From the NCBI GenBank assembly GCA_033085395.1, contig JANQBS010000366.1:1-32633 (forward strand): DNA of 32,633 bases, read 5' to 3'. Origin of the DNA: Xanthoparmelia taractica (taxonomy: Eukaryota > Ascomycota > Lecanoromycetes > Lecanorales > Parmeliaceae). Of this stretch, positions 23,330 through 31,290 are shown in pieces. Every line of letters starts with the position of its first letter. Within the stretch, counting starts at the first letter, position 1. Made by a program: the position numbers and the translations under genes. Under the pieces are notes generated by a model that did not search any database, had not been told where the DNA came from, and saw only the letters and a list, made by a program, of their open reading frames with translations.

Positions 23330-23880
23330 ATAAGATCGTATTAAAAAATATTAATCAAGAAACAATTAATAACTTCGTAATTCGTAATAATATTAAGCTT
23401 AATCTTACGAGATAAATTAATAGCGCGATTAATATTATTTTTCACGAAGACTTTTAATATATTATAATTTATAATATAAATATAGACGAAGAGAATATTA
23501 AACTTTTAAGATTCGAAGATAAAGTTACGATTTATTAATAAATTAAGAAGTCGACGTTTAAGATTAATAATAGAAATAATAATATTAAAATAAGATAAAA
23601 TAGTTATTCTTTTATTATTAATGATAATAATCTTAACTTATAATCGAGAATTAATAGAGATAATAGCTACTTCGATATTCTTACACGAAGTAATAGTTAT
23701 AATATTTCTTGCTATATTAAGAACGATCTCTTTCGACTTAATAATATTAATTTTAATAAAAGTTTTAATTATAAGATTATCGATGATAAAATTCTCGTTA
23801 AATGCGTATTATATTACTCTTATTAAAAAGATATATCTTTAAGCGAATATACTCGCTAATATTATAAGTATTTATTTTTA
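23330..23880 (-). pseudogene. Element C protease and linker
   Basis: On the minus strand, from about 23800 downward, the frame reads FIIDNLIIKTFIKINIIKSK then EIVLNIARNIITITSCKNIE. It matches the retropepsin block conserved in this group (hHIVD-x-LKA-x-MLIG-x-DI...IVLDIA...IGSC) and is followed by the linker to RT, ending near ITNYEVINCFLINIF (about 23345-23395). It corresponds to the 18207-18896 region of element B but is divergent from it, so C is a separate family member. The plus-strand opening 23621-23842 is its antisense shadow. Confidence 0.75.
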
Positions 23881-24199
23881 AGTCTCATATAGTTATAAAT
23901 ATTATTATCTTTTTAATAAAGATTTCTAAAAAAAATCTTAAAAAGAAACTTTTAATCGATAAGACTTATAATATATTTAATATTAAAGTATAAAGTATAA
24001 TTTTTATTTATTAAAAAGAATATTTTTAAAGCGATAACGAAGTAATAATCTCGAAAAATATAATCTTTTTTAAAAAAAGTCGATAATATTAAAATTAATA
24101 ATTTTCGACGTATAAAATATCGTTTTAAACTCTTTAATATCTTTTAATTCTAATATTTCTACTTTCGTAATTATAATAATAATAGCTAATATTATCGAA

Positions 24200-26370
24200 G
24201 TAAGAAGCGATTAAGTAGTCGTCTTTATAGCGACTTTCGAGCTTTACTTGCTATTATAAGCAATTCGAATATATTTATGCAATCGATTATTGAATTCGAA
24301 ATCCGAGTTATAATAACGATATCGATATGTCTGCGCTAGTTTTATAAGGAAGTAAGCTTTCATCGTGTTATCCTAATATTTCTAGTTATTAGAATTCGAA
24401 TATTTTTTATTCTTAGTAGCTCGTTTATATACTTATTTCACTTCTTAATAGAATACTTCTTTATAGACGTTATTTTATTTCTAATCGTTTATAAGTTTAT
24501 TTTTTTTCTTAGACTCGATATTATATTAATACGCTTTAATATAAGAAAGCTATTAAGATTTATTAAAGTACGATTTAAAAGAATTCCGATTCCCAAAACG
24601 ATTACTTTTATAACTATTATCGTTTAAATTTAATTATATCTAATTTATCTTAAAAGAAGACGCGTTTATATTTTTATTAATAATCTAAAGGGGCTAACGA
24701 GTATTAAGCGAAGGTTCTTACTACTACTATAATTATATCTATAACAAATTAATGTTATTATTACTCTAGCTATTCTCACTATCGTAAGAAAAGAAAGATC
24801 GATCGTAAGAATTCGAGTTATTGAAATAATAAGATCTTAAAGACTTATTATAGCTAAATCTGTTATTACTATAAGGAAAATCGTTAATCTATAAGCATTA
24901 TAAAATAAAGTTTAAATAAAAAGAATTAATACTATATTAATCTTGCTTGTCTTTATTATATCTAGCTTAATTATAACGATTTAAGAATTATAATATATTA
25001 TAAGATTTATAGAATTCGTAGATATTATATTAGATATTCTTTTAATGCCTTAGTTCTTTAAGTAGATTTGTTATTATAAAATTATCGATAAGTTAAGAAA
25101 GATCTCTTTTTAATTCGTTATTAATATACTTATATACTAATAAAACTTAAATAGCTCTCGTAATAATATTAAAAATATAATTCTCCGAATTTCGTTTACT
25201 TCGTGTATTCTTAATAATATAGCGTATCGATTTAAGTAGAGTAAGTGATTTATTAAATAAGTTATAAAATCTAGCTTTTAAAGCGTTATATTATTTCTTA
25301 ACGTTATTAAAATCGTTACGAAGATCTATTTTATTAATATAAATAAGTTAATTAATATATTAATTATTAGCGATATCGAGTAAGTAGAATTTAATATTCT
25401 AACGAAGTATAATAATATTTATAGACGTTATCTTAACGCGCAGTCGATTAATAAAGCTAAAGACGTTATAATAAATATTATAAGTCTTCTTAACTTCTAT
25501 CGAAGTAGCTTAAAAATCTAGATTAAAATAATTAATATCTCGTAATCGAAATTAAAAAGATCGTTTCGCCTGAGATACTCAAGCTTAATCTAGCGAAGTC
25601 GCTTAATTAATTATAATAATAGCTTATACTATAATAATAGTTATCTTATTTCGCTATACTTTCGAGAAGTTATTAATTATAATATAAGATATAGATACTT
25701 CTAGTAACTTAGATATATTTTTTATAAATTCTATAAATATAGCTTTCGTAGAAGAATTTAAAGACTAATTCGAGAATAAATCTAAAAGTCGATCTGCTAA
25801 GCTAATTAATAATTAGATAATATCGAAAGATATACTCGTAATAGTAGTATTAGAAGTAGTAATAGCTGGATTTTCGAATTGTTATCGTAGGTAATTTATA
25901 GTTAATTTGAAGATAAGCACAACGTTTTTAACTACTGCTCTATCAACGATTTAATTCTTAAACCAAGTTTATTGAAGTTTAATAAGCGAATTAATCGATA
26001 ATAATCGAGATCTAGTACGCTAAGCTCTTGCTATAGCTAATAAAGATACTTCGAAAATAACTCTTACTAATCTAAAGATATTCTTACTAAGAAGCTAAAT
26101 AACTTAACGAGTAACGTAATTAATTATTATATCGAATTTATAATCGAAAGTAGCAAAGTCTCGTAATTATTAAGTTATAATAATTATTTTATAAGATATT
26201 AAAATAGTTAGATTAATAAAAGTGCGGAGAAGATTAATATTTAGTAGATCTTTAAGTAAGAATTTAGAGAAGTAACGTAGTAGAATAAGAAGTAAAAGAA
26301 TAATAGAAGAACGACTAAATCTAATAGTTTACGTATTAAGCAATTAATAATGCTAATACAAGTAAATTAA
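24200..26370 (-). pseudogene. Element C gag region
   Basis: The minus strand between the primer binding site and the protease reads as a gag-like frame broken by Gln-derived stops. It includes YNALKARFYNLFNKSLTLLK and YKYINNELKRDLSQ-like strings (about 25020-25290), a helical retrotransposon-gag appearance. It then runs into an Asn/Ser/Tyr-rich stretch (about 24600-24900). No clear zinc knuckle was recognised. The assignment rests mainly on position between the primer binding site and protease. Confidence 0.5.
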
Positions 26371-26371
26371 A

Positions 26372-26382
26372 CATTGCTATTA
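26372..26382 (-). other. RIP-mutated primer binding site of element C
   Basis: Read on the minus strand, TAATAGCAATG lies 2 bases after the LTR end. It equals TGGTAGCAACG, the site of elements A and B, after two G-to-A changes and one C-to-T change. It confirms the minus orientation of C. Confidence 0.7.
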
Positions 26383-26384
26383 AT

Positions 26385-26563
26385 TATTATAAGCAAGTTA
26401 TAAATTAAAAGAATAATAATTATTTCTTCTCAGCGAGATCTAGCTAAGTACTAGTAGCTTAATAGCTCCTTTCAGTAGGCGCTTGATAGCTTCTTTTAGA
26501 ATCTAGCCAAGCAGGAACTAGAAAGAATCGGATTCGAAGATTCGATAAGTTATGCTTATAACA
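26385..26563 (-). repeat. 5' LTR of element C (complete, 179 bp)
   Basis: Complete copy delimited by the target duplication on one side and the primer binding site on the other. Its inner end is TATTATAAGC, a mutated TGTTATGGGC. Its outer end is CTTATAACA. It shares its inner 98 bp with 22544-22641. Confidence 0.85.
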
Positions 26564-26568
26564 CTATT

Positions 26569-26930
26569 AAATTATAGATTAAATTACATTATATCTATTA
26601 TTTATAAGTTTATAAAAGTTAATTAATTAATATTTAATAAGTTAACTTAAAAAGTATTTAATTAGATAAAAGTACTTTTAAATTAACTTAATATTATTAA
26701 TTAAGAAATCTTAAAAGCTATTATTAGCGATCGAGATAAGAAATTTCTTTCGAAGCTTTAAAAATCGCTTTTTAAATTATTAAAGATTTCTCTACTTTAT
26801 TTAATAGTCTATTATTCGCAGATTAATAATACGAGCGAACGTATTAATTAGACTACTAAAATAGCTTTAAGATACTTCGTATATATTCTTAATAGATCTT
26901 TCTTATAATCGAAAGTTCTATTATAAATCT
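26569..26930 (+). pseudogene. Element A integrase core, second part
   Basis: The integrase interrupted at 22543 resumes here. LNYIISIIYKFIKVN (about 26580-26630) stands for the MSVTDKFTK-x-VT block. AIISDRDKKFLSKL (about 26710-26755) keeps the second catalytic Asp intact. SERTN followed by a Gln-derived stop, then KIALRYF, lies at about 26830-26885 and includes the Glu of the DDE triad region. This second integrase is divergent from the one at 20740-21450, which shows that two gypsy copies are present. Confidence 0.85.
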
Positions 26931-27399
26931 TCTTAAATAACTTCGTCTCTTCTAAAATTATATCGAGCGAAGTAATTAACGATTTTATTTTAAATAGATC
27001 TTTAAATTTACTTTATTTATTAATTAAAATCGATTACGTCTCTATATAAATTATAGCTAAAGATATTATCAATTTTACTTAAATATTTAATAAATTTCAT
27101 TACGATAGAAAGCATTAATTAATATTTCTTAGAGTGAGAGAATAAATACTTCTTCGATTATATAAAGACTATAAGATTTTCTCTATTCTTAATATTATAA
27201 TAAATTATTATAATAATATATTAATTTTTTTTAGATAAAAAATAGAGTAGATAGACTTATTTATAAACTTGCTATTTCTATAGAATAAAAAGTTTATCTT
27301 ATCTTTATAATAGTATAATTAAAGTCTTATTCTACGTCATAGAACAATTCTTTTAAACGCTATCGACCTTAATATATCTTATCTATTTCTATTGATAAT
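26931..27399 (+). pseudogene. Element A integrase C-terminal region
   Basis: RIP-mutated continuation of integrase. It shares with element B the short run ATAGAAAGCATTAATTAATA (27103-27122 here, 21587-21606 there), the place of the conserved 'R-K-H' coding stretch. No further motif is distinct. Confidence 0.55.
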
Positions 27400-27620
27400 A
27401 ATAATACTATTAATTTAAAAATTAAACGACTTTTTAATAAATAAATTATTAAGAAAGAACGTAATCTAACTATAAAATATCTAGTGAGATAAAAGAAATA
27501 TAATTAGTAATATAATTAGTAATATAATATCAAGAATCTTAATAATACTTCTAAGTTAGTAAAGGAATATAAGAAGAAAGTAGCTAGAATTCGAGCTATT
27601 ACATCTATATTTACTTCTAT
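27400..27620 (+). pseudogene. Element A chromodomain
   Basis: The plus strand reads NLKIKRLFNK, then LTIKYLVR, a stop in place of Trp, KKYN, several more stops, YNIKNLNNTSKLVKEY. This follows the chromodomain pattern hYLVRWKGY...EW...NL-x-NA-x-ELV-x-EYE with each Trp codon turned into a stop by G-to-A change. A chromodomain at the integrase C terminus places element A among the chromoviruses. Confidence 0.75.
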
Positions 27621-27954
27621 AATCTTATCTTCGTTTTTTTAACTAAACTTATCGATAAAAAGAAGAGATCGTCCTAGAAAGTAATCTAAATAACACTCAC
27701 CCCATCGCTATATTCAAACGTTCAACGAGTATTATCGACCGAGAAATAATTTCCCCTCTACTCGATAACGTTTATGTGATTATTAGAGAGAGGTACTAAC
27801 TAATATTCTAACTATATAATTTAGTCGTCGAAAAGACCTCACTGTCACTAACTTCCCGCCAATTTCAATATACTATCACCGTTTTTCTATATACTTCAAC
27901 ATATATATAATAGCAAGCGAGGTCGCTCGCTTTTTCTTCTATTTCGGTGGATGC
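27621..27954. other. 3' untranslated part of element A
   Basis: AT-rich but less mutated towards the right end. It contains a 7-bp-stem hairpin, AAGCGAG-GTCG-CTCGCTT, at 27915-27932 followed by a T-run. No polypurine tract of standard form is evident directly before the LTR; the sequence there is TTCGGTGGATGC. No coding sequence. Confidence 0.45.
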
Positions 27955-28112
27955 TGTCACGAAAACGCACTTGCCAAGCCAATCAAGAAATCGGCTAAGG
28001 CAAGTGCTTAGCTAAGGCAAGTGCTTGGCTGGCCGACTTAGATAGAATTTTCCAACTTAAGAATAATCAAGACTTACACACCCAACTGACCCTACACCCC
28101 TTTGCTGTTACA
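27955..28112 (+). repeat. 3' LTR of element A
   Basis: 158 bp from TGTCACGAAAACG to TGCTGTTACA. It is nearly free of RIP changes compared with the left LTR (for example AAGCCAATC is shared, but GGCT here is GATT there). It contains a 17-bp tandem duplication (AAGGCAAGTGCTT(A/G)GCT, 28007-28040 approximately) lacking in the left LTR. This marks the border between the AT-rich compartment and the gene island. Confidence 0.8.
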
Positions 28113-28162
28113 ATTTCTTTACAAAGATAAAAATACGTAATTAACCTAACTTATAAATATTT

Positions 28163-28250
28163 ATGACTCTGAGAGCCGTAGTATTGTAGTATCTATGTTT
28201 GGGATTAATATGACTCTGGGAGCCGTAGTGTTGTAGTGTTTGTGTTTGGG
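28163..28250. repeat. Tandem duplication (47 bp) with one-sided RIP changes
   Basis: Units begin ATGACTCTG(A/G)GAGCCGTAG at 28163 and 28210 and end in TGTTTGGG. The left unit has TA at four places where the right has TG, plus one C where the right has T. The TG-to-TA changes are RIP-type and occur in the unit nearer the transposon cluster. The repeat lies in the upstream region of the gene starting at 28338. Confidence 0.8.
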
Positions 28251-28337
28251 TAACCATCCCCAAAGTCGCGTCCCCCAAAGATCGCAAGTTCTCATTTGTC
28301 ACAACTACGCATTTCAAAAACAACACTGCATTGAAAT

Positions 28338-29192
28338 ATGGCCTCAAATCATATTTTCCAGCGCGAAGAAAGTAGCGAAGACTTCAATGAAGCAGGTCTA
28401 TCAGCTCAAAGTAGCAGTAATACTGACTGCTCATCAAGTGACCGAAGAGATGACGATTCTGATATATCTATATCAAAGATCAAGCCCGAAGACAAGGATA
28501 CTATTGAGAAAGCGAAGAAGGCCTTGTTGGCTAGAGTAAGGACACAGGTAAGCACGAGTCTCATGTTACCTGTTTATCCGTATTCAGAATGTGAACCAGG
28601 CCAAAGCCAAGATGGAGTTCAAAGGCCAAAATGACAAAGACTGGTCCGCTTCGACCACTTTCGATGAATATCTCAAAGACAAGAAGCCTAACCCCTTGGT
28701 TTGGCTGAAAGAACTAGTCAAAGAGTATAACAATGACGAAAACTTGAAGGGTGTGTTGGATAAGATTCCCTCAAAGAGCGGCTGGGTCCATGCAGCGCTA
28801 CCACAGTTCCACGAAAAACAAGGACAGAGATGTCTGCTTGTACTAGGCTTTTGCCCACAGTATGCAGAAGACACTTGGTCTTTAAAGGATACCGACGCCA
28901 GTCTAGCAGCTCGTCAATGCTTTGGAGACGTGTTTACCGTAGCCTTAGCGAATCTATTCCCGCGTGCAATCTTTCTCTTTACTCGTAAAGATTGCCGGAA
29001 AGTCAAGGTCCACAAAGGAAATTACTCAAAGGTATGTCCTAACCACGATTCGCAGGCATTCTCACTAATCAAGATCAGCATACACCCTACTCAAATTGTC
29101 TTGACATTGGAAAGTCAGAGGCCCTGAATTTATACTGGGCAATTCGACTGGAGCTTGCGATTGCGAAAAAGGAGTATAACATCAATTTTTGA
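28338..29192 (+). CDS. Three-exon gene of unknown function (about 251 aa)
   Basis: Model: exon 1 at 28338-28547 (70 codons, ATG in AAATATGG context), intron 28548-28599, exon 2 at 28600-29031, intron 29032-29078, exon 3 at 29079-29192 ending TGA. Both introns have strong donors (CAG|GTAAGC, AAG|GTATGT) and fall between codons. The second has a branch-like CACTAATC before GATCAG. The first could instead end at 28587, adding four residues. The N terminus is acidic and Ser-rich (SSNTDCSSSDRRDDDSDIS), likely disordered. The rest is a compact mixed-charge domain with WLKELVKEYNND, GWVHAALPQF, CLLVLGFCPQYAEDTW, FPRAIFLFTRKD and, after the last intron, a helix ending AKKEYNINF. No signal peptide or membrane segment. 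I do not recognise the family. Base composition is ordinary, and the gene begins only 225 bp from a transposon LTR. Confidence 0.65.
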
Positions 29193-29421
29193 GGCATGCT
29201 TGGCCTTTTCAACGGGGGCACAGGATGTAGCGCAGCTGCTTGGCATGAAGGTTTTTGAAATCGCCGACCCCGGGAATATAGGTAGGAAAATGCGGTCGAT
29301 CTGGCTCTCCGTCGCTGGACTAAAGGAAATCTGCCGTGAGCTGGCTCAAGTCGATGGACAGCCGCCAGAAGAGATATACACAGTCTTTCGGTCGGTTTAC
29401 AACAAAGGTAGGCTTCACTAG
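29128..29421 (+). CDS. Open frame, probable exon or gene fragment
   Basis: This frame opens after a TGA at 29125-29127 and runs to TAG at 29419-29421, with its first in-frame ATG at 29245 (MKVFEIADPGNIGRKMRS). Composition looks coding (FEACLAFSTGAQDVAQLLGM, then LKEICRELAQVDGQPPEEI). It overlaps exon 3 of the preceding gene in another frame. It is in the same frame as the basic ORF beginning at 29473. A donor-like GTAGGC at 29408 and an acceptor AAAAAAG at 29472, with TTTAATGAC between, look like a 65-nt intron, but splicing it shifts the frame. An in-phase join would need the weak donor GTTTAC at 29395. It is either an exon with non-standard splicing, a separate small gene, or a decayed gene. 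Confidence 0.4.
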   Translation: MYTGQFDWSLRLRKRSITSIFEACLAFSTGAQDVAQLLGMKVFEIADPGNIGRKMRSIWLSVAGLKEICRELAQVDGQPPEEIYTVFRSVYNKGRLH

Positions 29422-29472
29422 ACGGCATATTGATCCCTTTCACTCTGTTCATTTAATGACAATCGAAAAAAG

Positions 29473-30240
29473 TTGGCTAAACGAAAGATAGCACGTCCCG
29501 AATGGAAACTTCCCGGATGGGATGATGTATTCCCCCTTTCAAAACACCGTATCGGAAGGATGGAACGTATCGCGGCATCCTTGGACGACCAAGAGACCCT
29601 TGAATTCGGACAGAGCGATGAAATAAGAAGCCGTATGGAGCGAAAGCAGGAGCTGGGGCAACGTAAGAGCTCACAAATGCAACAGCGTCATCGTGATAAT
29701 GCCGAAGCTCTGAACGCATACGCAAGGTTGCATCGCAAAGGCATGTCAAAAGAGCAAAAGAATGCAAGGGTTAAATGGGGCAAGGCGTATTACGGTAAGA
29801 ACAAAGAAGATATAAATAAGAGGAAGCGCAAGAGGCGCGCTGAAAACCCTCTCACTATCAAAGAACTTGAAAAACGAAAGGTGGATAATTCCTTCCACGC
29901 GCGGAAAGGGTGGAGATCGCTCAAGGAGGAGTTACAGTGGGTACAAGACGAAGCAGCCAGACGGGACAATAACGACGAGGAGGGGCAAGGTCCTACTGTG
30001 AGTGAGGAAGAATTTGGGAGCCGAAAGGCGAAAGTCGAAGAGCGGTATGAGCGGAAAAAGAGACAGCGACGGGAAAATGCCGCAAGAAGCAGGCAGAAGA
30101 AGCGGGAGACGCAGAAGAAGCAGGAGAAGCAGGAGAAGAAGGAGAAGAAGGAGGAGGAGGAGATGCCCGGTGGGGAAAGGATCAAGAAAAGGAAATTGCA
30201 AGAAGAAGAGCCAATGAAGATCCACTCGATAAAAAGATAA
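29473..30240 (+). CDS. Lys/Glu-rich basic protein, function unknown
   Basis: Open for 255 codons from an intron-like acceptor to TAA at 30238-30240. If it starts at its first ATG (29560) the protein is 226 aa. The N-terminal part, KRKIARPEWKLPGWDDVFPL, has ordinary composition and suggests that coding sequence begins upstream. The middle and end are highly charged and helical, predicted coiled coil (RRKVEERYERKKRQRRENA-like, then K/E repeats), with a basic tail RIKKRKL resembling a nuclear localisation signal. RRENAARSRQKKRE resembles a bZIP basic region but lacks the invariant Asn in its proper place. A nuclear or nucleic-acid-associated protein is possible, nothing more specific. Antisense openings here are shadows of the purine-rich strand. 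Confidence 0.5.
   Translation: MAKRKIARPEWKLPGWDDVFPLSKHRIGRMERIAASLDDQETLEFGQSDEIRSRMERKQELGQRKSSQMQQRHRDNAEALNAYARLHRKGMSKEQKNARVKWGKAYYGKNKEDINKRKRKRRAENPLTIKELEKRKVDNSFHARKGWRSLKEELQWVQDEAARRDNNDEEGQGPTVSEEEFGSRKAKVEERYERKKRQRRENAARSRQKKRETQKKQEKQEKKEKKEEEEMPGGERIKKRKLQEEEPMKIHSIKR
30086..30163 (+). repeat. Purine-rich GAA/GGA imperfect microsatellite inside the basic ORF
   Basis: About 80 bp almost entirely of G and A triplets (AAG, GAG, CAG) coding the Lys/Glu/Gln run of the ORF at 29473-30240. Such tracts expand and contract easily. Part of the charged tail may therefore be slippage product rather than conserved protein. Confidence 0.7.
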
Positions 30241-30342
30241 GGAGCTTGGTGGGTGGAAGGTTGAGAATCGCAAAGGAAACTTCTCCCGAGCTACCCATTT
30301 TTTTATCCTCGTGTAAATATTCATCTCAGCTCTATACAATTT

Positions 30343-30471
30343 ATGGCTAGCTTAAAACGAGATAACGTTGAGGAAGAAAGGATCAAGAGATTGAAAAGAG
30401 GTATTCTTATTACAGGGTATGAAGCCATTGAGGAGACGGAGACTGACTCGGAACCTAAGCTGCGGCTATAA
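30343..30471 (+). CDS. Small ORF, 42 codons
   Basis: It starts ATGGCTAGC after a short AT-rich leader (CAATTT) and ends TAA at 30469-30471. The product is MASLKRDNVEEERIKRLKRG followed by ILITGYEAIEETETDSEPKL and RL. It is charged, with no recognisable domain. It could be a terminal exon of the preceding gene or a small independent gene. Length alone does not exclude chance. Confidence 0.25.
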   Translation: MASLKRDNVEEERIKRLKRGILITGYEAIEETETDSEPKLRL

Positions 30472-30590
30472 GGTCTGGCTACATTCTTGAATTTTCAGTG
30501 AATAGAACCCTCTCCAAAGCATTGCACCCTTCTCCAGTTCGAGAACCGGGGGCATGGAATTCTCAACGTTGAACACGATCAAAAGTGTGG

Positions 30591-30599
30591 AAAAAAAAA
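30591..30599 (-). terminator. RNA polymerase III terminator of the tRNA gene
   Basis: Nine consecutive A on the plus strand, i.e. nine T on the minus strand, begin 3 bases after the discriminator of the tRNA at 30602-30681. A T-run of four or more right after a tRNA is the standard pol III stop. Confidence 0.8.
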
Positions 30600-30601
30600 T
30601 T

Positions 30602-30681
30602 TGCCTCAGCCGCGACTCGAACGCGGTTCTCTAGCTTTCTTTGGTGGAAGGCTAGAATCTTAACCCATAGACAACCAAGGC
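30602..30681 (-). tRNA. tRNA with 8-nt intron, probably Gly (anticodon TCC)
   Basis: Minus-strand cloverleaf. The acceptor GCCTTGG pairs with CTGAGGC (two G-T wobbles), followed by discriminator A. D arm: GTCT, loop ATGGGTTA, AGAT. Anticodon stem: CTAGC with GCTAG. T arm: CCGCG, loop TTCGAGT, CGCGG. The anticodon loop is 15 nt (CTTCCACCAAAGAAA), so an intron of 8 nt after position 37 is inferred, giving anticodon TCC at 30648-30646. A-box and B-box (GTTCGAGTC) promoter elements are present and a T-run terminator follows. The folding is clear. Isoacceptor identity depends on correct intron placement. Confidence 0.8.
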
Positions 30682-30682
30682 C

Positions 30683-30783
30683 ATAGAAGATTACAAAATT
30701 CTGACTATTATACTCTATATACTTAAATTTATAAGCTTTGTGAACAGTCAAACATAAATGTATTCCTTAACACTATCCCCCGG
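30683..30783 (-). repeat. Possible LTR edge with polypurine tract upstream of the tRNA
   Basis: Read on the minus strand, the purine tract CCGGGGGATAG (30783-30773) is followed at 30772 by TGTTAAGGAATACATT, the arrangement of a retrotransposon polypurine tract followed by the 5' edge of its 3' LTR. The LTR would extend towards the tRNA, whose 5' end is 91 bp away. No partner LTR was found in the window and its other end is not evident. The gag remnant at 31291-32100 has the same orientation and could belong to it. Confidence 0.35.
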
Positions 30784-31290
30784 TAAGTCTAATCCTATAA
30801 ATGAACCTGTCCCGGCTGTTTTAGTTTTATCATAGAGTTATAGTTGATTGTATTGTAAAGCTATCTACGGAGGTTAACACTAAAGGTTCTGTTTTCTTGG
30901 CAAGCCAGCTTTAGCACGCTCTCCAGGTAACCTTTAGGGGTACCCAGATAAGATGGAATACGTTCATGTGGGTAGAAGAGGATTGATTGTTAGCTGTGGC
31001 CGAGGCCTGCTATTTGACTATGACTATGACTAAGCCGGTACCACCTTCCAAGTACTCACAAACAACAAGACAGAGCCCCCGCGACCTAGAGCATGAAGCT
31101 ATACACACGTAGTGATGTTATAGCAAAGACTGCCCCGCAACCACGTAGCACACATACACACGCGCACTCCTCTCTGCTTGCCTAGAACTCCTAGCCTAGC
31201 CCACTCCTGTAGCAATCCGAGTCCAGTAGTGTAGAGTCTGAGCGAGTGGCCGAAAGATCTGTTGTAATATGACTGAACAAGGGCCTTGAT
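30784..31290. other. Non-coding stretch, ordinary composition
   Basis: No sustained open frame on either strand. It contains short simple-sequence pieces (GACTATGACTATGACTA near 31015, CACACATACACACGCGCAC near 31147). If the retroelement reading is right, this is the sequence between a gag remnant and the 3' LTR, with the pol gene missing. Confidence 0.45.

Larger units (their letters stand above)
22539..26568 (-). mobile_element. Element C, truncated minus-strand Ty3/gypsy element with target duplication
   Basis: Element C is 22544-26563. Its ends are TGTTAT and ATAACA, and it is flanked by the perfect duplication CTATT at 22539-22543 and 26564-26568. It is inserted in the integrase core of element A, whose coding sequence resumes directly at the right flank. 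Its gag, protease and linker are read on the minus strand. RT, RNase H and integrase are missing. They would lie exactly at MITE copy 5 (22642-22915), which also cuts the left LTR after 98 bp. With the MITE removed, only about 3.75 kb remain. Confidence 0.85.
14548..28112 (+). mobile_element. Nested Ty3/gypsy cluster bounded by LTRs of element A
   Basis: Direct repeats at 14548-14699 and 27955-28112 both begin TGTCACGAAAACGCACTTG. They share about 150 bp and are interpreted as the 5' and 3' LTRs of element A. A primer binding site follows the left LTR. Integrase and chromodomain remnants precede the right LTR on the same strand. Between them lie element B (plus strand), element C (minus strand, 22544-26563) and three MITEs. 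The gag-to-RT part of A is absent. No matching 5-bp duplication is obvious at the outer edges (TTATT left, ATTTC right). The two LTRs may therefore derive from different copies joined by recombination. Confidence 0.75.

Noticed and set aside
23621..23842. 73-residue plus-strand ORF resembling a membrane peptide
   Set aside because: The minus strand here carries the retropepsin block of element C, so this is a shadow.
1..27600. Mitochondrial or organellar origin because of high AT content
   Set aside because: The AT richness comes with loss of CpA/TpG and retention of CpG, and with gypsy and Plavaka remnants. That is nuclear RIP-mutated DNA.
28591..28874. Minus-strand ORF opposite exon 2
   Set aside because: Shadow of a well-supported plus-strand exon with good splice sites.
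30050..30130. bZIP transcription factor basic region
   Set aside because: ENAARSRQKK resembles the motif, but the invariant Asn is not in place, and the surrounding Lys/Glu run has no leucine heptads.
29790..30339. Minus-strand Ser/Phe/Leu-rich ORFs opposite the basic protein
   Set aside because: They are complements of a purine-rich coding strand. Runs of Phe, Ser and Leu from TTC/TCC/CTC repeats are artefacts.
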